NCBI GenBank assembly: GCA_041690635.1
Contig: JAWLGZ010000005.1
Coordinates: forward strand, 1-64,000
DNA: 64,000 nucleotides
Source: JAWLGZ01 sp041690635
GTDB taxonomy: Bacteria; Pseudomonadota; Gammaproteobacteria; Thiohalomonadales; Thiohalomonadaceae
Direction: 5' to 3'
The position numbers and the translations under genes are program-made. The notes under the pieces were generated by a model that had not been told where the DNA came from, did not search any database, and was given only the letters and a program-made list of their open reading frames with translations. How positions within the stretch are numbered: the first letter of the stretch is position 1; every line of letters starts with the position of its first letter. Positions 56,289-64,000 of the stretch are shown piece after piece.

Positions 56289-58022
56289 ATGACCCAGAAA
56301 CTACTCCCTTTCCTGCGCTGGTGGCCCCTGACCGGGGGGAAGGTGCGGGCCGACCTCATCGCCGGTATCACCGTCGCCCTGGTGCTTATCCCGCAGTCGA
56401 TGGCCTATGCGCAGCTCGCGGGGCTCCCCGCCTATTACGGTCTCTACGCCGCCTTCCTGCCCGGCATGATCGCCGCCCTGTGGGGCTCCTCCAACCAGTT
56501 GGCGACCGGACCGGTCGCGGTGGTCTCGCTGCTGACCGCCTCCGCGCTGATGCCGTTCGCCGCGCTGGGCAGTGAGCAGTTCATCGCCCTGGCCATCCTG
56601 CTGGCGCTGCTGGTGGGGCTGTTCCAGCTCGGGCTGGGGCTGCTGCGACTGGGGGTGGTGGTGAACTTTCTCTCCCATCCGGTCATCGTCGGCTTCACCA
56701 ACGCCGCCGCACTCATCATCGGCCTGTCGCAGCTGAACAAGATCTTCGGCGTCGACATGCCGCGCAGCGAGAGCTTCGCCAACGACATCCTGGGCGTGCT
56801 GTCGCAGATCCCCGACACCCACCTTCCGACCCTCGCCATGGGGCTGGCGGCCATCGGCATCATGTTGTACCTGAAAAAGATGCTGCCCAAGTTCCCCGGC
56901 GTGCTGGTGGCGGTGGTCGCCACCACCGTGGCCAGCTACCTGCTCGGTTTCGCGGAGATGGGCGGCTCGGTGGTCGGCGAGATCCCGGCCGGCCTCCCCT
57001 CCATCGCCGTGCCGCACATCGACATGAGCGTGCTGGGTGCGCTGCTCAGCAGTGCCATCGTCATCTCCCTGGTCGGCTTCATGGAGGCGATCTCCATCGC
57101 CAAGGCGATGGCGGCGAAGACCAAGGACCGCATCGATCCCAACCAGGAGCTGATCGGCCAGGGGCTGTCCAACATCGTCGGCAGCTTCTCCCAGGCCTAC
57201 CCGGTCAGCGGCTCCTTCTCCCGCTCCGCGGTCAACCTGAACGCCGGTGCGCGCACCGGGCTGTCGGCGGTCTTCACCGGCCTCGTGGTGCTGGTTACCC
57301 TGCTCTTCCTCACCCCGCTGCTCTACCACCTGCCGAGCGCGGTGCTGGCCGCTGTCATCATGATGGCGGTGTTCGGCCTCATCAACTTCAAGGCGATCAA
57401 GCACGCCTGGCAGGCCAACAAGCACGACGGCGCCGCCGCGGTGGTCACCTTCGTCGCCACCTTCGGCTTCGCGCCGCACCTGGACCAAGGCATCCTGGTG
57501 GGGGCGGGGCTGGCCATCGTCCTCTACCTCTACCGCACCATGCACCCGCGTGTGGCGATCCTCGGCCGCTTTGAGGATGGCACCCTGCGCGATCTCAAGG
57601 TCCATCCGGACCTGCCGACCGACCCGCGCATCATCGCGGTGCGCTTCGACGGCTCCCTCTACTTCGCCAACGTCTCCTATTTCGAGGAGGCGATCCTGGA
57701 GGCGGTCGCCCACCAGCCGACGGCGAAGTTCGTGCTGGTGGTCGGCGACGGCATCAACCAGGTCGACGCCTCCGGCGAAGAGGTGCTGCACCATCTGGTG
57801 GAGCGACTAAAGGACGGGGGCGTCACCCTGGTCTTCAGCGGCCTCAAGCGGCAGGTACTGGAGGTGATGCGCCACACCAACCTCTACGAGGTGATCGGCC
57901 GCAACTGTATCTACCCCACCGAAGGCATGGCACTGAACGCCATCTACGAGTGGCTGCAGGTGGACGATGCCGACGGCGCCTTCTGCCCGCTGAAGCCCCC
58001 CTCCGTCGCCGCCTCCGCCTGA
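56289..58022 (+). CDS. SulP-family anion transporter with STAS domain
   Basis: 577 residues. Twelve to fourteen helices with IAGITVALVLIPQSMAYAQLAGLPAYYGLY (split: IAGITVALVLIPQSMAYAQ, LAGLPAYYGLY), GFTNAAALIIGLSQL and SFSQAYPVSGSFSRSAVN, the SulP core, followed by a STAS domain (about 445-560, IIAVRFDGSLYFANVSYFEE). Substrate could be sulfate or bicarbonate. Its close companion is a carbonic-anhydrase-like gene 97 bases downstream; SulP proteins fused or linked to carbonic anhydrases have been proposed as bicarbonate transporters. Confidence 0.93.
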   Translation: MTQKLLPFLRWWPLTGGKVRADLIAGITVALVLIPQSMAYAQLAGLPAYYGLYAAFLPGMIAALWGSSNQLATGPVAVVSLLTASALMPFAALGSEQFIALAILLALLVGLFQLGLGLLRLGVVVNFLSHPVIVGFTNAAALIIGLSQLNKIFGVDMPRSESFANDILGVLSQIPDTHLPTLAMGLAAIGIMLYLKKMLPKFPGVLVAVVATTVASYLLGFAEMGGSVVGEIPAGLPSIAVPHIDMSVLGALLSSAIVISLVGFMEAISIAKAMAAKTKDRIDPNQELIGQGLSNIVGSFSQAYPVSGSFSRSAVNLNAGARTGLSAVFTGLVVLVTLLFLTPLLYHLPSAVLAAVIMMAVFGLINFKAIKHAWQANKHDGAAAVVTFVATFGFAPHLDQGILVGAGLAIVLYLYRTMHPRVAILGRFEDGTLRDLKVHPDLPTDPRIIAVRFDGSLYFANVSYFEEAILEAVAHQPTAKFVLVVGDGINQVDASGEEVLHHLVERLKDGGVTLVFSGLKRQVLEVMRHTNLYEVIGRNCIYPTEGMALNAIYEWLQVDDADGAFCPLKPPSVAASA

Positions 58023-58119
58023 CGGGACCCCGGCCACAGAGAATGCCGGTGCGGTGTTCTCTGTGGCCGATCGCCGCGTTTCGGTTTATCTTCCCCCGAA
58101 AGGTGCGGGGGAGTGACCG

Positions 58120-59184
58120 TTGGATATCCACAACAAATCGATCGACGAGCGCATCGACTGGCTGTTCGACCTGGCCCGTCGCCACTCGGCGAACTTCTGT
58201 TCGCCCGAGGCCTACCTGGCCCGCGAGCGCTATCTGGCCAACCACCCGACCGCCATCATGGTGCTCAAGTGCATGGATGGCCGGATCAACATCCCGGTGG
58301 CCACCAACACTCCGCCCGGCATCATCCAGCCGTTCCGAAATCTCGGCGGCATGTTCAATCTCGGTTGGCCCTACCTCGGCGAGGTGCTCGCCAATCACGT
58401 CAACGAGGTGGTCTCGGCGGGGCGGCGGGTGCTCATCTTCATCACCTACCACTTCTCCCGCGGCGCCGAACACCGGGGCTGCGCCGGCTTCGGCTACGAC
58501 ACCCCGGCGGCGATGGCACACACCCTGGAGATCAAGCGCCAGGTGGAGGCCACCTTCGGCGGGGATCACGGCACCGTCTACCCCATCGTCTGCGGCTTCG
58601 AGACCGACGAAGACGCGCTGATCCTGCACGGCGGCGACGACCGGACACTCAACGTGGCGGAGCTGGAGGAGGCGGATCGGGATACCGTCCTGCGACAGCT
58701 GGAGGCGCTGTTTCCGGAGATGCCGGGCCAGATGCGCTGCGACCTGCTGCCGCTGGTGCTGGGCAACATGGACCGCATCGCCGAGGTGCGGGCGGCGGGC
58801 CGCACCCTCGATATCGAGCACCGGGAGTGGATGATCTGCGTCGGCCGCGGCTTCGACTTCCTGCACATGCCGAACCTGGCGCTCATCATCGGTCCCTACA
58901 GCCCCAACCTGGACGACCCCATCCGCAAGGCGGCGGGCATCATCGGCAACAACATGCAGGCGGGCCGCATCCCCGACGACGGCTTTCTCCTGCTCGCCTC
59001 CGCCCCCTACCGGGAGATCGGCGTCGACCGCGCCCGCGCCCAGCTCAAGGCCCGCTTCCTCTCCCAGTTCGCCGCCGAGGTGATCCGCGAGGAGGCCCCC
59101 GAACTGGCGCGCAAGATGTCGGTGCGCACCGCGGTCCTCAACTGGCCGTCACGCACCCTGGAGCGGCTGGACGACGACCGCTAA
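58120..59184 (+). CDS. Divergent beta-carbonic-anhydrase-like protein
   Basis: 354 residues with no signal peptide. It keeps the beta-carbonic-anhydrase zinc site in spaced form: CMDGR (Cys51, Asp53, Arg55), PFRNLGG (the RNAGN-like turn, 71-77) and EHRGC (His118, Cys121). Overall length exceeds ordinary beta enzymes (about 220), with a C-terminal extension of about 150 residues containing MICVGRGFDFLHMPNLALII. It may hydrate CO2, or bind bicarbonate without turnover. The start codon appears to be a TTG. Its gene follows sulP. The ligands are seen; the activity is inferred. Confidence 0.75.
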   Translation: MDIHNKSIDERIDWLFDLARRHSANFCSPEAYLARERYLANHPTAIMVLKCMDGRINIPVATNTPPGIIQPFRNLGGMFNLGWPYLGEVLANHVNEVVSAGRRVLIFITYHFSRGAEHRGCAGFGYDTPAAMAHTLEIKRQVEATFGGDHGTVYPIVCGFETDEDALILHGGDDRTLNVAELEEADRDTVLRQLEALFPEMPGQMRCDLLPLVLGNMDRIAEVRAAGRTLDIEHREWMICVGRGFDFLHMPNLALIIGPYSPNLDDPIRKAAGIIGNNMQAGRIPDDGFLLLASAPYREIGVDRARAQLKARFLSQFAAEVIREEAPELARKMSVRTAVLNWPSRTLERLDDDR

Positions 59185-59336
59185 ACCCGCCCCGCCCCCG
59201 ATCTGGGGCCGAAGCGGCGCTGCCGCTGTTCGCCCGGAGGGCCGGGCTCCCACTTGATCTGCCGAATTACTTTCCGGGTTTCCTCCGCGATCCCTGCGTC
59301 TTTGCGAGAGGAATTTTCGGGGGTGCCCCGGTGCGC

Positions 59337-60818
59337 CTACCGCACCACCCACGCCTCGACGCTGGGGGCGATGAGGTCGAGGATCAAAGAGGGGAAGAGG
59401 CCGATGCCGAGGATGAACAGGGCGAAGGCGGCGATGAGCCACACCTCGCGTGGGCGCAGGTCGAGCGCGTCGCGCACCACCACGCTGGTGACCGGCCCGA
59501 GGAAGGCGCGGCGGTAGCCGGCGAGCAGATAGGCCGCCCCCAGCACCATCCCGAACAGCACCGCCAGGCCGGCGCCGGTGTGGGTCTGGAAGGCGGAGAG
59601 AACAATCAGCAGCTCCGCCGGGAAGCCGCTGGTGCCCGGAACGCCGATCCCCGCCAGTCCGAACAGCAGGAAGAAACCGGCCAGCAGCGGCATGCTCTTC
59701 GCCGCGCCGCCCAGGTTGGCCACGTCGCTGGAGCCGGTGCGGTGGTGGAGCATGCCGGCGAGCAGGAACAGGCCGCCGGCCACCACGGTGAAGTTGAGCA
59801 GTTGCAGCACCGCCCCCTGCAGCCCCTGCACGGTGAACGAGGCGATCCCCAGCACCACCAGCCCCACGTGGGCGAGACTGGAGTAGGCCAGCATGCGCCG
59901 GAGATTGGTCTGCGACAAGGCCGCCAGCGCGCCGTAGAGCACCCCCAGGGTACCCAGCCCGGCCAGAAGCCAGTGCAGCTCCTGCGCCGCCTCCGGCGCC
60001 AGCGGGATGGCGAAACGGATCAGGCCGTAGGCGCCCAGCTTCAGCCCCACCAGCAGCGCGGTGACCCCCGCCGGCCCCTCGGTCGCCACCACCGGCAGCC
60101 AGGTGTGCAGCGGGAACAGCGGCGTCTTCACCGCGAAACCGAGCAACAGCAGCAGGAACACCACCAGCTCCAGCCCCGGCGGCAGCGGCGTCTCCAGCAG
60201 GGTGGGAAGGTCGAACGCCAGCCCGGCCGGCACGCCGAGGCCGGCCACCGCCGCGTGGTTGAACGCCAGCAGCAGGAAACCGAACAGCAGCGGTACGCCG
60301 CCGGCCAGCATCACCAGCGCGTACTTGGTGGCGGCGTAGCGGCGGTTCGGCCCGATCCCCCACAGGCTGATGAGGAAGTAGAGCGGGATCAGCGCCAGCT
60401 CCCAGAACAGGAAGAACAGCACCGTATCCAGGGCGACGAACACCCCGAGGGTCGCGCTCTCCTGCAGCAGCAGCAGGCTGAACCAGAGCCGCGGCAGGGT
60501 GCGCGTCGAGTTCCAGGTGGCGGCGATGACGCCGATGAAGAGCAGCACCGTCAGCGGCAGGAACAGCACCGAGATGCCGTCCACACCCACCAGGTACTGC
60601 GCCCCCAGGCTCGGGATCCAGTTCGCCTGTTCGACGAGCTGAAAACCGGGGTCGCCGCTGTCGAACCGGCCCAGCACCAGCACCGTGATCACCAGGTCCA
60701 CCAGGGCGGTGACCAGCGCCACCCAGCGCGCCTGCTCCGGCCGCGGCACGATCCAGATCAGCGCCGCGCCGACCGGCAGCGACAGGACAAGCAGACTGAG
60801 CAGCGGCAGCGTCTCCAT
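59337..60818 (-). CDS. NuoM-like antiporter subunit (complex-I-type)
   Basis: 493 residues, about 14 helices. Best of the three for NuoM: FWELALIPLYFLISLWG carries the conserved Glu in helix 5, FAVKTPLFPLHTWLP has the Lys and His of the discontinuous helix, and GLKLGAYGLIRF and QTNLRRMLAYSSLAHVG follow. Start at METLPLLSLLVLS after GGTGA. It is the last gene of a three-gene Nuo-like run that lacks the hydrophilic NADH-oxidising subunits. Convergent with the carbonic-anhydrase-like gene. Confidence 0.88.
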   Translation of the reverse strand: METLPLLSLLVLSLPVGAALIWIVPRPEQARWVALVTALVDLVITVLVLGRFDSGDPGFQLVEQANWIPSLGAQYLVGVDGISVLFLPLTVLLFIGVIAATWNSTRTLPRLWFSLLLLQESATLGVFVALDTVLFFLFWELALIPLYFLISLWGIGPNRRYAATKYALVMLAGGVPLLFGFLLLAFNHAAVAGLGVPAGLAFDLPTLLETPLPPGLELVVFLLLLLGFAVKTPLFPLHTWLPVVATEGPAGVTALLVGLKLGAYGLIRFAIPLAPEAAQELHWLLAGLGTLGVLYGALAALSQTNLRRMLAYSSLAHVGLVVLGIASFTVQGLQGAVLQLLNFTVVAGGLFLLAGMLHHRTGSSDVANLGGAAKSMPLLAGFFLLFGLAGIGVPGTSGFPAELLIVLSAFQTHTGAGLAVLFGMVLGAAYLLAGYRRAFLGPVTSVVVRDALDLRPREVWLIAAFALFILGIGLFPSLILDLIAPSVEAWVVR

Positions 60819-60845
60819 CACCTCACCCGAACCACTGTGGACGGG

Positions 60846-60922
60846 ACTCTCGCCAAGACGCGGGGCACGCGGAGAAAGGCAGGATTTGGATCCTTCTCTG
60901 CGTGCTCTGCGTCTCTGCGAGA
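60846..60922. repeat. Dispersed inverted-repeat element (type A copy 3)
   Basis: ACTCTCGCCAAGACGCGG at one end and GCGTCTCTGCGAGAT at the other. It lies between the first and second Nuo-like genes of the minus strand (by gene order) and overlaps only noncoding bases, so it does not disrupt either gene. Confidence 0.72.
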
Positions 60923-60935
60923 TCAATAACGGCGT

Positions 60936-62450
60936 TCAATGCCCGCTCCCCCCTGCGAAGTTTTCGCTCAGCGCCTGCAGCGGCGCATCGACCAGGTCGA
61001 GCCAGGGCTCCATGTAGAAGCCGGCGAACAGCAGGACGATGATCACCGTCGCGGCCACCAGGAACTCCATCGGCGTGGTCGGCTCCATGGCCCGGCCGGC
61101 GCGGGCTCCCCCCGCCGGGGCCAGGAAGGCGCGCTGGAACGCCCACAGCAGGAAGCCGGCGGCCAGCACGTTGCCGAGGGCGGCGGCCACCGTGAGCAGT
61201 GCGCCGAAGCGGGCGATGGCCGCCTCGAACAGCAGGTGCGCCGCGTCGAAGCCGGGGGTGCCGGGCATGCCGACGATGGCCAGGCCGGCGACGAAGAAGG
61301 CGAGGCCGATGAAGGGAATGTGATCGAACAGCCCGCCGAGGCGCGCCAGCGCGGTGGTGCGGGTGCGGCGGTAGACGAAGCCGACCATGAACAGCATGGC
61401 GGTGGCGGCCAGGCCGAAGTTGATCGCCAGCAGCACCGCCCCCTGGAACGCGGCGTGGTGCAGCGTGAACAGCCCCACCACCACCAGGCTGGTGTGACTG
61501 ACCACGGCGAAGGCGATGAGCCGCCGCAGGTTGGTCTGCATGAAGGCGAGGAAGGCGGCGAAGAACACGCCGGTCACCGCAAACGCCACCGCAAAGCCGT
61601 GCCACTCGGCCACCGCCTCCGGTGCGATGGGAAAGACGAACCGCACCAGCCCGTAGATCCCCACCTTCACCCCGAGCAGGAAGGTGGGCGCCACCGCCAC
61701 GTTGCCGTGGTGGGCCACCGTCGGCAGCCAGCCGTGCATCGGAAACAGCGGTGTGCGCACCGCCAGCCCGTAGAAGAGCAGGAAGAACACCACCGTGCCG
61801 AGGGTGCCGGTCACCGGGACGGCGGCCAGGTCGAACAGGCCGAAGCTCCATAGGCCGACCGCATCCGCGTGGCTCCAGCCGGCGGCCAGGGTGCCCGCCA
61901 GCAGAAGCGCCAGTCCGGTGCCCTGGTACTGATAGAAGCGCAGCAGGGCAAACCCCTTCTCCGGCGAGGCCGCCCAGCGCCACAGCACGAAACCGACCAG
62001 CCCCAACTCCACCGCCGTCGCCGCCGTGAACCAGAGCAGGTTGACCGTGGAGAGCAGTGACATCAGCACCGCCTCCACCGCCAGGATCACCGCCATCAGC
62101 AGCCGCACGTCGGTCAGCCGGCGCACGTTGGCGTAGATGGTCAGCAGGAAGGTGAGCAGTGCCGCGAGCAGGATGAACAGCACCGTCACGCCGTCGGCGG
62201 CCGCGTGGTAGGCGATGGGACCGAACAGGTCGATGCGCTCGGCGAACTGGAAGTCGGCGGTGCCCGCGTCGAAGCGCCGGTAGAGGTCCCAGGCGAGCAG
62301 CAGCTCGGCGAAGGCGATGGTGCGCGCCAGCCACACCCGCGGCAGCCGGTCGCGCAGGCCGAAGAGCAGCACCGCACCGGCGAGCGGCAGCAGCTGCAGC
62401 AGCGCGAGCAGCGGGTAGGGGGCGTGCTGGCTCCAGGGGAGCTCGACCAT
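60936..62450 (-). CDS. NuoM/NuoL-like antiporter subunit
   Basis: 504 residues, about 14 helices. Motifs: TAATAVELGLVGFVLW (helix 5 Glu), GLAVRTPLFPMHGWLP, where Arg replaces the usual Lys of AVKTP, GVKVGIYGLVRF and QTNLRRLIAFAVVSHTS. It starts at MVELPWSQHAPYPL, overlapping the stop of the upstream NuoL-like gene by one base (TGATG), so the two are coupled. A longer upstream frame is rejected. It probably sits in a proton-translocating membrane module. Confidence 0.87.
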   Translation of the reverse strand: MVELPWSQHAPYPLLALLQLLPLAGAVLLFGLRDRLPRVWLARTIAFAELLLAWDLYRRFDAGTADFQFAERIDLFGPIAYHAAADGVTVLFILLAALLTFLLTIYANVRRLTDVRLLMAVILAVEAVLMSLLSTVNLLWFTAATAVELGLVGFVLWRWAASPEKGFALLRFYQYQGTGLALLLAGTLAAGWSHADAVGLWSFGLFDLAAVPVTGTLGTVVFFLLFYGLAVRTPLFPMHGWLPTVAHHGNVAVAPTFLLGVKVGIYGLVRFVFPIAPEAVAEWHGFAVAFAVTGVFFAAFLAFMQTNLRRLIAFAVVSHTSLVVVGLFTLHHAAFQGAVLLAINFGLAATAMLFMVGFVYRRTRTTALARLGGLFDHIPFIGLAFFVAGLAIVGMPGTPGFDAAHLLFEAAIARFGALLTVAAALGNVLAAGFLLWAFQRAFLAPAGGARAGRAMEPTTPMEFLVAATVIIVLLFAGFYMEPWLDLVDAPLQALSENFAGGSGH

Positions 62451-63940
62451 CACAGAATCACCGCGAATGTGGCCATGATGAGCAGCAGCAGGTAGACCGG
62501 CCGCTCCAGCAGCGACTCCACCGTCAACAGATAACCGCCCAGCCGCTGCAGCAGGCGGCTCAGCTTGCCGCCGCCGTGAAACACCAGGTGCCGCTCGAAG
62601 GCGTTCAGCCAGCCGGCGCTCCACTGCAGCAGCCGGCCCGCGGCGCCGTGGCCGCGCACCACCTCCGTCGTCCCCGGCGCGCTCCCCTCCGGCAGACCGA
62701 CCAGCCGGCTCACCACCCGCTGGTCGAAGCTGTTCACATCACTGGCCAGCGCCCGCGTCGGCCGCACCAGCAGCCAGTCGGTGAACGCCTCCAGCCAGAA
62801 GCGCTGCAGGGCGGCGGTGTAGAGCCCGCGGCTGCGGCTGGGCGGGTTCACCGCGGGCGCCGCGCCGGTCAGCTCCAGGTAGGAGGGGGAGAGCAGGAAC
62901 TGGTAGGCGCGCCACGCCGCGTGCAGCCCCAGGTACCAGGCGGCCAGGGTGAACCAGCCGAGGCCGCAGGCGAGCACCATCAGCCCCACCTGGGTGGTGG
63001 TGGCGAACATCAGGCTGCTCTTGACGTCGGTCTGCACCAGCCCGCTGAGCCAGCCGTAGAGCGCCGTCAGCAGGCCGACCGCCGCGATCAGCCCCATCAC
63101 CGCCGGGGACTGCTCCAGCACCGGCTGCAACCGGATCAGCAGGTAGACGCCGGCGTGGATCATGAGGGCGCCGTAGAAGATGGCCGACGACGGGGTGGGC
63201 CCCTCCAGCGCCCGCGCCACCCAGGGCGCGAACGGCACCTGCGCCGACTTGGCCAGCGCCGCGATGACGAACCCGAGCGCCAGCACGCCGGCGCTCAGGG
63301 TGCCCAACTCCGGCGCCCGTTCGGCCATCGCCCCCCACTCCACCGAGCCGAGCCAGAGCAGGGCGAGCACGATGCCGAACAGGAAACCGGCATCGCCGAT
63401 GCGGTTGGTGACGAAGGCGCGCAGGGCGTTGCCGGTGGCGGTGGGGCGCTCGTAGGCGTAGCCGATCAGCATCCAGGAACTGACGCCGGCCAGCTCCCAG
63501 CCGGCGAAGGCGAGCACCGCGTTGCCGGAGAGCACGATGAGCAGCATGCCGCCGGTGAACAGGCTCATGCCGAAGAAGAAGCGGTGGAAACCGGGCTCCC
63601 GGTGCAGGTAGTTGACCGAGAAGCGCTGGGCCAGGAAGGCGATCAGCGCCACCAGCGTGGCCACCGGCAGGCTCAGCCCGTCGAGCGTGAAGCCGACCGG
63701 AATGGTAAACGCGCCGCTCTCGAACCAGGTGCCGAGGGTCACCGTCCCCGGCGCGCCGGAGACCAGCGCCACACCGTCCAGCAGCAGGAGCAGCAGCAGC
63801 GCGCCGAGCGCCGCCCACACGCCGATGCGCGCGGTGGCGGTCTCGCCCGCCTCGCCCCGGCCGGAGCCGGTGACCATGCGCAGGCCGATCGCCAGCGCGG
63901 CGAGCAGCGGCAGCAGCGGAATCAGGCCGACCCAGCTCAT
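62450..63940 (-). CDS. NuoL-like antiporter subunit
   Basis: 496 residues, shorter than NuoL (about 610), without the long lateral helix. It has VLAFAGWELAGVSSWMLIGY, AFVTNRIGDAGFLFGIVLA and ALAKSAQVPFAPWVARALEG, followed by PTPSSAIFYGALMIHAGVYL, in which the NuoL IHAATMV is altered. The later part is shared with DabB-like and Nuo-like subunits. The start ATG overlaps the stop of the preceding gene (ATGA). DabB proteins, which pair with DabA for CO2 uptake, belong to this NuoL family, so a role in inorganic-carbon uptake is possible but not shown. Confidence 0.88.
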   Translation of the reverse strand: MSWVGLIPLLPLLAALAIGLRMVTGSGRGEAGETATARIGVWAALGALLLLLLLDGVALVSGAPGTVTLGTWFESGAFTIPVGFTLDGLSLPVATLVALIAFLAQRFSVNYLHREPGFHRFFFGMSLFTGGMLLIVLSGNAVLAFAGWELAGVSSWMLIGYAYERPTATGNALRAFVTNRIGDAGFLFGIVLALLWLGSVEWGAMAERAPELGTLSAGVLALGFVIAALAKSAQVPFAPWVARALEGPTPSSAIFYGALMIHAGVYLLIRLQPVLEQSPAVMGLIAAVGLLTALYGWLSGLVQTDVKSSLMFATTTQVGLMVLACGLGWFTLAAWYLGLHAAWRAYQFLLSPSYLELTGAAPAVNPPSRSRGLYTAALQRFWLEAFTDWLLVRPTRALASDVNSFDQRVVSRLVGLPEGSAPGTTEVVRGHGAAGRLLQWSAGWLNAFERHLVFHGGGKLSRLLQRLGGYLLTVESLLERPVYLLLLIMATFAVIL

Positions 63941-64000
63941 CCGGCGCCCTCCGTGCGGGCGGCGCTGGCGATCAGCGCCGGGGGCAGCGCGTCGCGGTGG
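63937..64000 (-). CDS. C-terminal end of an upstream gene in the Nuo-like operon
   Basis: The minus frame read from the window edge gives HRDALPPALIASAARTEGAG then stop, with ATGA overlap to the NuoL-like start. Only 20 residues are visible; identity cannot be assigned. The overlap shows that the NuoL-like gene is not the first in its operon. Confidence 0.6.
   Translation of the reverse strand, partial: HRDALPPALIASAARTEGAG

Noticed and set aside
58113..60929. 938-codon open frame across the carbonic-anhydrase-like gene and the NuoM-like gene
   Set aside because: It is out of frame with the gene at its start and antisense to the next; the second half is Gln/Arg/His-rich, an artefact of reversed membrane-protein codons.

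Overview
The window is GC-rich DNA from a gammaproteobacterial chromosome. The gene content suggests an autotrophic, probably sulfur-oxidising member related to the Chromatiales. Reasons are pyrophosphate-dependent phosphofructokinase beside a proton-pumping pyrophosphatase, a split glycine decarboxylase, ubiquinone hydroxylases including Coq7, SulP and SLC13 anion transporters, and a 6S RNA locus in the enterobacterial gene order. No species is claimed.

Layout. 1-6012: energy-phosphate block with adenylate kinase (carrying an unusual Lys/Ala/Pro repeat tail that runs off the left edge), a small unknown gene, PPi-phosphofructokinase, membrane H+-PPase and soluble PPase. 6176-16492: PilZ protein, DUF2905 protein, rpiA, ilvA, an EVE-domain protein, a 51-residue membrane peptide, 5-formyl-THF cyclo-ligase, 6S RNA, zapA, a ZapB-like gene, ygfB, pepP, ubiH and ubiI. 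With gcvT-H-PA-PB (20750-25610) this follows the E. coli order rpiA..ygfA-ssrS-zapA-ygfB-pepP-ubiH-ubiI-gcvTHP, except that a Fur-boxed ferric-iron ABC cassette (16830-20629) sits between ubiI and gcvT. 25603-34242: dgkA, a DUF5666 lipoprotein, a PfkB kinase, an SH3 protein, a GGDEF-EAL protein with a c-type haem motif, and a YyaL protein. 34333-43851: a 340-bp inverted-repeat element, rlmI-like, lgt, thyA, a GAF-GspE ATPase, folA, and a PAS-GGDEF-EAL protein. 43926-48523: coq7, glcF, a 2Fe-2S ferredoxin, a hydrolase, a candidate small RNA, rplM-rpsI and tRNA-Gln. 49270-53844: porin, uvsE, lemA and an M48 protease. 54088-64000: SLC13 permease, SulP transporter, a divergent beta-carbonic-anhydrase-like protein, and a convergent operon of NuoM/NuoM/NuoL-like antiporter subunits running off the right edge.

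Intergenic regions are rich in short palindromic and mobile-like repeats in several families, plus heptanucleotide tandem arrays.

The best candidates for something undescribed are the adenylate kinase with a histone-H1-like tail, the SulP/carbonic-anhydrase-like/Nuo-like locus (possible energised inorganic-carbon uptake), the roughly 94-nt RNA upstream of rplM with CU-rich loops, and the haem-c cyclic-di-GMP sensor. Functions are inferred from motifs and context; no database search was run.
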